DNA of 5,415 nt, taken from positions 1 to 5,415 of the forward strand of contig WLNU01000075.1 in the NCBI GenBank assembly GCA_009699645.1, written 5' to 3'. Below the pieces are notes generated by a model that saw only the letters and a program-made list of their open reading frames with translations, ran no database searches and was not told the origin of the DNA. Positions 1 to 5,387 of this stretch are shown here, in pieces. How positions within the stretch are numbered: the stretch's first letter is position 1; every line of letters starts with the position of its first letter. A program made the translations under genes and the position numbers. Origin of the DNA: Actinomycetota bacterium. Its GTDB lineage: Bacteria > Actinomycetota > Actinomycetes > Nanopelagicales > Nanopelagicaceae.

Positions 1-2
1 AT

Positions 3-1490
3 TCCCTCAGTGGTCGTGAGTGTGTTGGAGCAGATGTTTGCGCATACGGGCATCAATGTTTTGCAGCCATTGCAAAAACTAAAGCTCAAAGCGCTGATGT
101 TGTAGTCACCAATCACACTTTGCTAGCGATCGAAATTGTCGATTCACATCCGATCTTGCCCGAACGTGATGCCGTTATTTTGGACGAGGCACACGAGTTT
201 ATGGATCGCACAACGCAGGCTGTGACTGAGGAGTTAACCGGCCCTCGCGTTTCACGAGCAGCTGCAATGGCGCGCAAACATTTGCCAGGAAAGTTATCGG
301 ATGCTTTTACTAAAGCCGCTGATGCTTTTGACGATGCAATGGACGAGTACGGCCAAAGCGTGAAATTTGATACTTCACTCCAAGGGCGGTTGAGCGAACT
401 TCCTTCTGCTCTGGAGTCGCCTATCCGTAAAGTCCGCGAAAGCGCACAAGCGATTATGCAATCCATTGGGGCCGATGAAGAGATTATTGATTCTGATGCG
501 ATTGCCGAGCGAGCCCGAGTAAAGGGAGCAGTGAATGAAGTATCAACAACAGCGGCGAAGTTACTTAAATTAGGTGTGGGGCAAGTGCTTTGGTATGAAC
601 CAACTTTTTCTACTTTGCACCTTGCCCCTTTAAGTGTTTCCTCCGTGCTTCGCAACAATTTACTCACCAAGACACCTGTCATCGCAACATCTGCAACTTT
701 GACAGTGGGTAAAGGCTTTGATGCAATGGCTAGAAATATTGGATTCGTTGTCGGCGATGATGCAGATACAGAGATTGAAGATGGCGATTTAGATCCGGCC
801 AATGTGCAGATGCTCGATGTGGGATCACCATTTGATTTTGCGAATCAAGGAATGTTGTATCTGCCTAAACATCTTCCTGAACCGGGCAGAGATGGACCGA
901 GTATTGAAGCGTTAACTGAGTTGGGCGAGTTAATCGATGCTGCAGGTGGACGCACCTTGGCGCTCTTTTCATCGTGGCGTGGAGTTGAAGCAGCGGATGC
1001 GCACTTACGTAAAGTATTGGCCGAGTTACCCATCAAGATTATTACGCAAAAACGGGGAGACGCTGTTGGTCCACTTGTTGAGCGCTTTGTTAAAGATGAG
1101 ACATCCATCCTTCTGGGAACGTTGAGTTTGTGGCAGGGCGTTGACGTTCCAGGTGCTGCATGCATTTTGGTAGCAATTGATCGGATTCCATTTCCACGCC
1201 CTGATGATCCCGTCATGTCAGCGCGTGCTGCCGAAATTGATGCAGAAGGTGGAAGTGGATTTATGCAAGTTTCACTTCCTCGCGCGGCCTTAATGCTGGC
1301 GCAAGGCACGGGACGCTTAATTCGATCAGAGGAAGACCGTGGCGTCGTTGCGATTTTGGATTCACGAATTGTGACCAAAAGATATGGATCAACGCTTCTC
1401 AATTCGATGCCACCGTTGTGGCGTACATCCGATGCTGCTGTTGTTAAAGAATCACTTGCGCGATTAGCGCAGAGTTTTGACGAAAAATAG
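3..1490 (+). CDS. dinG: DinG-type Fe-S ATP-dependent DNA helicase (5' end outside window)
   Basis: Superfamily 2 helicase of the DinG/XPD group, a 5'-3' DNA unwinding enzyme with an iron-sulfur cluster, used in repair and at replication obstacles. The frame is open from the left edge (first full codon at 3), so 495 residues are visible. Cys codons at 21, 39 and 57 lie in a context reading CVGADVCAYGHQCF, matching the last three of the four cluster cysteines of DinG. ADVVVTNHTLL follows, then the Walker B/DEAH box (VILDEAH, 183-194). Helicase domain 2 shows motif IV (RTLALFSSWRG, near 950-985), motif V (GTLSLWQGVDVPG, 1116-1154) and motif VI (QGTGRLIR, 1302-1325). The N-terminal 150-190 residues, with Walker A and the first cluster cysteine, must lie upstream. 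It ends 41 nt before the stop of the convergent NUDIX gene. No damage is visible. Family assignment is firm; the symbol follows the family, and another XPD-like paralogue cannot be excluded. Confidence 0.93.
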   Translation, partial: SLSGRECVGADVCAYGHQCFAAIAKTKAQSADVVVTNHTLLAIEIVDSHPILPERDAVILDEAHEFMDRTTQAVTEELTGPRVSRAAAMARKHLPGKLSDAFTKAADAFDDAMDEYGQSVKFDTSLQGRLSELPSALESPIRKVRESAQAIMQSIGADEEIIDSDAIAERARVKGAVNEVSTTAAKLLKLGVGQVLWYEPTFSTLHLAPLSVSSVLRNNLLTKTPVIATSATLTVGKGFDAMARNIGFVVGDDADTEIEDGDLDPANVQMLDVGSPFDFANQGMLYLPKHLPEPGRDGPSIEALTELGELIDAAGGRTLALFSSWRGVEAADAHLRKVLAELPIKIITQKRGDAVGPLVERFVKDETSILLGTLSLWQGVDVPGAACILVAIDRIPFPRPDDPVMSARAAEIDAEGGSGFMQVSLPRAALMLAQGTGRLIRSEEDRGVVAILDSRIVTKRYGSTLLNSMPPLWRTSDAAVVKESLARLAQSFDEK

Positions 1491-1531
1491 AACGCTTATA
1501 GTGAGTTTTCCTTCTACTTACTGACGTGTGC

Positions 1532-1990
1532 TTAAAAGAGTGTGTGTAAAACCGCTTTTACTGTGGGCCACGATGCAGCGAAACTTGGATGTAACAACAT
1601 AGAGTCGACGCGGCTCCATTCAACCCAACGTAACTCTTGGGCTTCAGAATTCATATGATGAGGGATAAGTAGCGGTGTAGCGCTTGCAATAACAGTGTCA
1701 TAGCGCCAATCGCCGTGATCGTCTGTATGTGTCTGCATGACGCGAAGATGTTCGGGCTCGATGCCGCATTCTTCTACTGCCTCTCGTATGGCAGCTTCTA
1801 CAGGAGTTTCGTGCGAATCACGGGCACCTCCTGGTATTCCCCACGTATCACCATTGTGAACCCATTCGGAGCGATGTTGTAAAAGAAGAGATTGATTTCG
1901 GACCATCAGAAGTCCTGCTGCACCGTGTAAGCCCCAATGTTTACCGCCGCAATGGCAAGAAACCCAACCATCACCATCGCGCGCAACCAT
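1532..1990 (-). CDS. NUDIX hydrolase
   Basis: A 152-residue NUDIX-fold diphosphatase, expected to be cytoplasmic. The Nudix box fits GX5EX7REUXEEXGU at residues 55-77 (G55, E61, R69, E70, E73, E74, G76), which supplies the Mg2+-binding glutamates. The N-terminus has GDGWV, then C12, C14 and H18 before HWG, and GAAGLLM begins the first strand of the fold. This N-terminal pattern is common in actinobacterial members. The substrate cannot be read from sequence; a nucleotide sugar, an oxidised nucleotide or another X-diphosphate are all possible. The gene converges on the helicase gene and diverges from the PKD-protein gene, so it is probably transcribed alone. The ATG at 1990 has no clear Shine-Dalgarno, but a TAAAGT hexamer sits 6 nt upstream, so the message may be leaderless. 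Family assignment is firm; function is open. Confidence 0.93.
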   Translation of the reverse strand: MVARDGDGWVSCHCGGKHWGLHGAAGLLMVRNQSLLLQHRSEWVHNGDTWGIPGGARDSHETPVEAAIREAVEECGIEPEHLRVMQTHTDDHGDWRYDTVIASATPLLIPHHMNSEAQELRWVEWSRVDSMLLHPSFAASWPTVKAVLHTLF

Positions 1991-1996
1991 GGTTCT

Positions 1997-2025
1997 ACTT
2001 TAGACCGTGAACTGAACTCTTTCCA
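1997..2025 (-). promoter_or_regulatory. Candidate leaderless promoter of the NUDIX gene
   Basis: On the minus strand, TGGAAA (2020-2025, 4 of 6 matches to TTGACA) is followed by a 17-nt spacer and TAAAGT (1997-2002, which fits TANNNT). The -10 ends 6 nt before the ATG, so transcription would begin at or next to the start codon. That agrees with the absent Shine-Dalgarno. The hexamers are weak, so this is inference. The -35 overlaps the TCCACAGG octamer at 2022-2029. Confidence 0.3.
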
Positions 2026-2078
2026 CAGGTATCACGTCGTGTGACTTCAGAGGTTTTGGGCGCTCGTAGGCTCGCACG

Positions 2079-2885
2079 ATGTCGCACTCATCATCGAGAA
2101 AACCCCACACCAGACTTTTCATCACCGGCGCCCTTATTTGTCCAGTAATTATTGTGCCTTCGCTTATTCGGCCGATTCAAGCTTTTGCTCTTGATTGTGT
2201 AGATACAGCTTGCCTCAATGTGTATACGCAAAATGGAAAAATAATTATTGAAGGGCAAAAAGGTTTCGGCAAAACTTCACGGCCTTCTGCAAAACCTCTG
2301 ATAAAGAAATCATTAAAGCCATATGTAAAACCTTCGCCAAAGCCTCTATTTACGCCTCGGAAGTCAACCACGCCACCAACAGTGAAGCCCTATATTGCGC
2401 CCGCACCAAGGAAAAAAGTAGTCCGAAAAGTTGTTGTGAAAGCAACGCCAAAAGTTTCGCCCAGTACCGCAATCTCACTGAATGATCGACTAGAAAAACT
2501 CTTACCCACAGGTGCAATCGCCCGTCAGCCTGCAACTGGTGGGCTAGTCAACGTGCCCATCATTTATTGGGCTGACCTACCGAGTTTTTTTACTTCTCAA
2601 GTCGCAATTATTGGAGAAGTAATTGATGTGACGATGCGCCCATCGTTTTTGTGGAGTTATGGAGATGGCACTTTCTTTGCGACTACTAAATTTGGCGCGC
2701 CTTTCCCCAGTAAAGAAATCTCACATACCTACAGCCATGCGGGGACATATGTCGTCACCATGTTGGCAACCTGGGGAGGAACCTGGACTCACAATGGAAT
2801 AACGCGCGCAATCACTGGTGAAATTCGCAAACTATCGGTGGCGACCGTGCGTATTTCCACTGCGAATACACCCTTGAGTTCGTAA
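2079..2885 (+). CDS. Exported Lys/Pro-rich protein with C-terminal PKD-like domain
   Basis: A 268-residue protein of unknown function, predicted to be exported. Residues 1-12 are polar and basic, 13-36 are hydrophobic, and AFA (35-37) is a good signal-peptidase I site. The mature protein would start LDC and carry C40 and C45, which could form a disulfide. Residues about 61-125 are a low-complexity stretch with repeated KP pairs and basic clusters (RKKVVRKVVVK at 111-121), probably an extended stalk binding anionic wall polymer or DNA. Residues about 160-260 resemble a PKD/immunoglobulin-like domain: LWSYGDGT (191-198), GAPFP (206-210) and the hallmark HTYSHAGTYVVT (216-227). There is no LPxTG motif and no second membrane helix, so it is secreted or held non-covalently. 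The start is constrained: an in-frame TAG lies at 2067-2069 and ATG 2079 is the first start after it. No strong Shine-Dalgarno is present. PKD assignment is fairly sure from motifs; role unknown. Confidence 0.85.
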   Translation: MSHSSSRKPHTRLFITGALICPVIIVPSLIRPIQAFALDCVDTACLNVYTQNGKIIIEGQKGFGKTSRPSAKPLIKKSLKPYVKPSPKPLFTPRKSTTPPTVKPYIAPAPRKKVVRKVVVKATPKVSPSTAISLNDRLEKLLPTGAIARQPATGGLVNVPIIYWADLPSFFTSQVAIIGEVIDVTMRPSFLWSYGDGTFFATTKFGAPFPSKEISHTYSHAGTYVVTMLATWGGTWTHNGITRAITGEIRKLSVATVRISTANTPLSS

Positions 2886-2906
2886 ATAAATCAAGGCAGA
2901 GCTTTC

Positions 2907-2942
2907 TCCACAGGGTCCTCGCAACATAGGTAAAAATGTTGC
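2907..2942. repeat. TCCACAGG octamer and perfect 7-bp inverted repeat upstream of the DUF4192 gene
   Basis: The 81-nt gap between the PKD-protein and DUF4192 genes contains TCCACAGG (2907-2914) and then GCAACAT (2921-2927), an 8-nt spacer and ATGTTGC (2936-2942), a perfect 7-bp inverted repeat. No T-tract follows, so it is not a typical intrinsic terminator. It ends 24 nt before the DUF4192 ATG, where an operator would be expected, but no known regulator is recognised. Confidence 0.45.
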
Positions 2943-2966
2943 CTCGACCCACAATCCTTTGCAGTT

Positions 2967-3986
2967 ATGACAACACTGACATCTCCGCACGATCTCATCG
3001 CAGCTATTCCATTTCTCATCGGATATCACCCAACGAATTCTTTAGTTCTTGTTTCTCTCAAAGACGATTGCGTGGGTCTGGCAATGCGCGTTGATTACCC
3101 CGCACTTTCATCAATCGGGCGATCAGAAGAACCCTATGAATCACTCGTCAAGCACTTGGTTCGCGAAGGCGCTGAAAGCGCACTGGTTGTCGCATACGTT
3201 CCCGACGATCGATCCGATGGCGAAGAGGTACTCAATGCCATCGCGAATTCACTACTTAAATCAGAAGTAGATCTGCGCGAGTCACTTCTCATTTACAAAG
3301 GTCGCTTTCGTTCGGTGTTGTGTAACGACATGCAATGTTGCCCACCAGAGGGAACTGCCTTAAAGGAAATCGCAACATCCAGAGTTGCAGTCGAGCAAGT
3401 TGCTCAAGGAATCATGATGCCACTTGATGACATTGCATCACTTATTGCTTCGCTGTCATCGTTACCGCTGGCAACTAATGTAGATTTCATGAACCGAGTA
3501 AAAGATTTTTGTGTAGATGCGCAAAGCCCCACCCTTGCTGCAGATCAAAAAGATGGCGCTATCGCTGTTTTAGATCTCATGTCACGGTTTATTGCAGGAA
3601 CAGTGGGAAACAATATTGGCGGGGATCAAGAACTCTCGGCACGAGTCATCGGTCGCCTCAGTGATATTCAAGTGCGCGACTTTGCACTTGGTTCCCATGA
3701 TGCTCATACTCTCGAAACCTACGCCGTGATGTGGCGATACTTGATGCGCATTGCACCATGTGGGTATATCGCGCCTCTCGCATCGCTATTGGCAGCAGTG
3801 TCGTACGAGAGTGGAGCAGGTGCGTTGGCGCAACATTGCATTGACCGCGCGTTGGCAGATAATGGCGGGTATTCATTAGCCACTCTCTTGCGCAGAGTAT
3901 TTAGCGCAGGGTGGCCTCCTGAGGCATTTGCGACGTTGCGAGCAGAGCTGCACCCTAAAGTCTGCGCTTCGCTCTTTGATCGTTAA
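2967..3986 (+). CDS. DUF4192 family protein
   Basis: A 339-residue protein of the actinobacterial DUF4192 family, function unknown. The N-terminal signature SPHDLIAAIPFLIGYHPTNS (residues 6-25) is characteristic, followed by a hydrophobic strand (LVLVSL). A second family-like motif is C119-x4-C124-C125-PPEG, set in LCNDMQCCPPEG. The cysteines could bind metal or act in redox, but this is not established. There is no signal peptide or transmembrane helix, so it should be cytoplasmic. The ATG at 2967 is forced: an in-frame TAA lies at 2931-2933 and no other usable start codon lies between. No Shine-Dalgarno precedes it, suggesting a leaderless or weakly initiated message. It lies 81 nt after the PKD gene and is followed within 4 nt by the metX promoter. 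Length and motifs look intact. Family assignment is confident from memory of the signature; no role is claimed. Confidence 0.88.
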   Translation: MTTLTSPHDLIAAIPFLIGYHPTNSLVLVSLKDDCVGLAMRVDYPALSSIGRSEEPYESLVKHLVREGAESALVVAYVPDDRSDGEEVLNAIANSLLKSEVDLRESLLIYKGRFRSVLCNDMQCCPPEGTALKEIATSRVAVEQVAQGIMMPLDDIASLIASLSSLPLATNVDFMNRVKDFCVDAQSPTLAADQKDGAIAVLDLMSRFIAGTVGNNIGGDQELSARVIGRLSDIQVRDFALGSHDAHTLETYAVMWRYLMRIAPCGYIAPLASLLAAVSYESGAGALAQHCIDRALADNGGYSLATLLRRVFSAGWPPEAFATLRAELHPKVCASLFDR

Positions 3987-3989
3987 TTT

Positions 3990-4017
3990 TTGTCATTGGC
4001 CACCTATCGCGTAGAAT
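3990..4017 (+). promoter_or_regulatory. Promoter of the riboswitch-metX transcript
   Basis: TTGTCA (3990-3995, 5 of 6 to consensus) and TAGAAT (4012-4017, 5 of 6) are separated by 16 nt. A start 6-8 nt after the -10 falls at about 4023-4025, exactly where stem P1 of the riboswitch begins. The promoter begins 4 nt after the DUF4192 stop, so metX has its own transcript. This is the best promoter in the window. Confidence 0.75.
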
Positions 4018-4022
4018 TATCG

Positions 4023-4140
4023 CTAGGTCACGAGTTCTAGGTTCCAGCCCCGGCTAACTAGACGGCAACCCTCCATCGCGGCGGGGTGCTCCGGGTGAAG
4101 ACCAGGTTGATAGTTTTTAACTATCGGCAAGCGCGAAAGG
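4023..4140 (+). promoter_or_regulatory. SAM-IV-like S-adenosylmethionine riboswitch controlling metX
   Basis: The leader carries conserved SAM-clan segments: GGTCACGAG (4026-4034), CCCCGGCT (4048-4055), CGGCAACCCTCC (4063-4074), GGGGTGCTCCGGGTGA (4083-4098) and GACCAGG (4100-4106). P1 is GGUC 4026-4029 with GACC 4100-4103, extendable by CU 4023-4024 with AG 4104-4105 around a bulged A. P2 is UCUAG 4036-4040 with CUAGA 4058-4062. P3 closes with ACCC 4068-4071 and GGGU 4084-4087. A first pseudoknot pairs CCCGG 4049-4053 with CCGGG 4091-4095. A 3' hairpin follows (GATAGTT 4109-4115, AACTATC 4119-4125, loop TTT). A second possible pseudoknot pairs UCGCG 4076-4080 in the P3 loop with CGCGA 4132-4136, touching the metX Shine-Dalgarno. 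The extra 3' hairpin and second pseudoknot favour SAM-IV over SAM-I. Control is probably translational, with SAM reducing metX expression; that is inference. There is no U-run for an attenuator. Confidence 0.88.
4136..4140 (+). promoter_or_regulatory. metX ribosome binding site
   Basis: AAAGG lies 6 nt before the ATG at 4147. Its first A belongs to the CGCGA segment that can pair with the riboswitch P3 loop. Ligand-stabilised folding would therefore crowd this site, a direct route for translational control. Confidence 0.75.
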
Positions 4141-4146
4141 CTTCAC

Positions 4147-5259
4147 ATGGTTTCACCTACGCAAGCACCGAAAACACCACCGCCCTTTAATGGCGTCACT
4201 GGAGCATGGCTTGAAACGCATGAACCTGGAGATCGTAGATTTCTTTCTATTGGCGCACTCGCATTAGAAAATGGCGAAGTTCTCGAGGATGTCGCTATCT
4301 GCTATCAAAGCTGGGGCACTCTTAACAAAGATGCATCGAATGCAATTTTAATTAATCATGCGTTGACTGGCTGGTCAGATGTACCTGGTTGGTGGCCATC
4401 GATGGTGGGACCTGGACTTCCATTTGATACAGATAAATATTTTGTTGTGTGCCCCAACGTTATTGGTGGCTGTCAAGGAAGTACTGGTCCTTCCTCTATT
4501 GCTCCTGATGGAAAACGTTATGGTTCTCGATTTCCTACAATCACCATTCGAGACATGGTCGATGCAGAAGTTGCATTTAGCAATGCGCTGGGAATTAAGA
4601 AATACCTTCTATCTGTCGGGCCATCACTGGGGGGAATGCGCGCACTTGAATGGGCTGTGCAATTTCCAGAGCGCGTTGGTGCAATCTGCACGATCGGATC
4701 CTCAGCTGTTGCAACGGGTGACCAAATTGGAACGGCATCGATTCAGATTCGTGCAATAAAGTCAGACCCACATTTTCACGGTGGAGATTATTACGACCAA
4801 GAACGCGGCCCCAACGAAGGGCTGGGAATTGCTCGCCGAATTGCTCATTTGACGTATCGCACCGAAGCGGAGATGGATGTTCGATTTGGTCGCGAACTTC
4901 AAGGAGATGACACGGGTCGTTATGCGGTGGAGTCGTATCTCGATCACCAGGCAGGCAAACTTTCAGCCAGATTTGATGCCAACACCTATATTTGTTTAAC
5001 CGAGGCCATGAACTCTCATGACATTGGGCGAGACCGCGGGGGAGTTGCTACTGCCTTGGCCTCCATCACCGTGCCGGTCATCATTGTCTCCATTGATACG
5101 GACCGACTTTTCCCTCCACGGCTCCAAGCCGAAATTGCAGAGCTCGTTCCTCGTGCACATGAACTGGTCACTTTGTCCTCACCTTTTGGCCACGATGGCT
5201 TTCTCGTGGAAGTAGAGGCGGTAGGAGAGGTCATTCGTAAGGCTCTCAGCCTGGGGTAG
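4147..5259 (+). CDS. metX: Homoserine O-acetyltransferase
   Basis: A 370-residue alpha/beta-hydrolase-fold acyltransferase that activates homoserine with an acyl-CoA (normally acetyl-CoA), the committing step of methionine synthesis by direct sulfhydrylation or transsulfuration. Family marks in order: INHALTGWSDV (69-79), which contributes to the oxyanion region; NVIGGCQGSTGPSS (104-117); the nucleophile elbow VGPSLGGMRALEW (157-169) with Ser160; DTDRLFPP (317-324) with probable catalytic Asp319; and GHDGFL (348-353) with catalytic His349. The triad is complete and the length is typical. Acetyl rather than succinyl specificity is assumed from the usual actinobacterial enzyme; the name cannot prove it. 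The start is supported by AAAGG 6 nt upstream and by the riboswitch leader. It appears monocistronic: own promoter upstream, and a 128-nt gap with new promoter-like sites downstream. The partner metY, often adjacent in actinobacteria, is not in the window. Confidence 0.95.
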   Translation: MVSPTQAPKTPPPFNGVTGAWLETHEPGDRRFLSIGALALENGEVLEDVAICYQSWGTLNKDASNAILINHALTGWSDVPGWWPSMVGPGLPFDTDKYFVVCPNVIGGCQGSTGPSSIAPDGKRYGSRFPTITIRDMVDAEVAFSNALGIKKYLLSVGPSLGGMRALEWAVQFPERVGAICTIGSSAVATGDQIGTASIQIRAIKSDPHFHGGDYYDQERGPNEGLGIARRIAHLTYRTEAEMDVRFGRELQGDDTGRYAVESYLDHQAGKLSARFDANTYICLTEAMNSHDIGRDRGGVATALASITVPVIIVSIDTDRLFPPRLQAEIAELVPRAHELVTLSSPFGHDGFLVEVEAVGEVIRKALSLG

Positions 5260-5303
5260 AGAGTTTGGGGGGCAAAATCTAGCTCTCGATGTGCATTTAC
5301 CCC

Positions 5304-5312
5304 TGTGGATAA
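5304..5312 (-). promoter_or_regulatory. Perfect match to the DnaA box
   Basis: The minus strand reads TTATCCACA, the classical high-affinity DnaA box. It lies in the intergenic region 2 nt before a TATAAT hexamer. A single box away from an origin could be a DnaA-responsive promoter site or chance. No cluster of boxes or AT-rich unwinding region is seen, so an origin is not claimed. Confidence 0.45.
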
Positions 5313-5314
5313 TT

Positions 5315-5320
5315 TATAAT
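5315..5320 (+). promoter_or_regulatory. Candidate -10 element of the gene at the right edge
   Basis: TATAAT is a 6 of 6 match to the sigma-70-type -10 hexamer. No good -35 lies at 16-18 nt (TGCATT at 5292-5297 is poor). Transcription would start near 5327 and give a leader of about 60 nt, including the GATTAATC pair. The overlapping DnaA box suggests the promoter may be activated or repressed there. Confidence 0.45.
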
Positions 5321-5338
5321 ATAGCCATCGCTTCTTCG

Positions 5339-5363
5339 CGATTAATCGGATAGAGATTAATCG
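5339..5363 (+). repeat. Paired GATTAATC palindromes able to form a 9-bp hairpin
   Basis: GATTAATCGG occurs twice, at 5340-5349 and 5355-5364, 15 nt apart. Its core GATTAATC is itself a perfect palindrome, so the unit can serve as two dyad operators. Alternatively, CGATTAATC (5339-5347) and GATTAATCG (5355-5363) can form a 9-bp stem with a 7-nt loop in the RNA leader. The pair ends 24 nt before the downstream start codon. No known regulator is recognised. Confidence 0.55.
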
Positions 5364-5387
5364 GTGAAGTCAAAACAAAGGACTCTT

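Noticed and set aside
113..802. Long open frame on the minus strand opposite the helicase
   Set aside because: It lies antisense to a helicase with clear motifs; its translation is Ser/Ala/Arg-rich with no recognisable domain. The same applies to the minus-strand frame at 845-1402.
1546..1561. Hairpin GTAAAA-CCGC-TTTTAC near the 3' end of the NUDIX gene, as a terminator for the convergent genes
   Set aside because: The stem is only 6 bp and AT-rich, lies inside the NUDIX coding region, and lacks a T-tract on either strand.
2501..2513. TTACCCACAGG within the PKD-protein gene as a further TCCACAGG copy
   Set aside because: It differs from the octamer (CCCACAGG) and lies inside coding sequence, so it was not counted.
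4379..4759. 126-codon plus-strand frame inside metX
   Set aside because: It is a frame-shifted shadow of metX, which has a complete triad and its own ribosome site.
5259..5287. Possible terminator after metX (GAGAG 5259-5263 with CTCTC 5283-5287, inner TTTG/CAAA)
   Set aside because: The stem is broken by a 6-nt bulge on one side and is not followed by a run of T, so support is too weak.
5304..5364. Replication origin
   Set aside because: There is only one DnaA box, no dnaA or dnaN neighbour and no extended AT-rich unwinding region.
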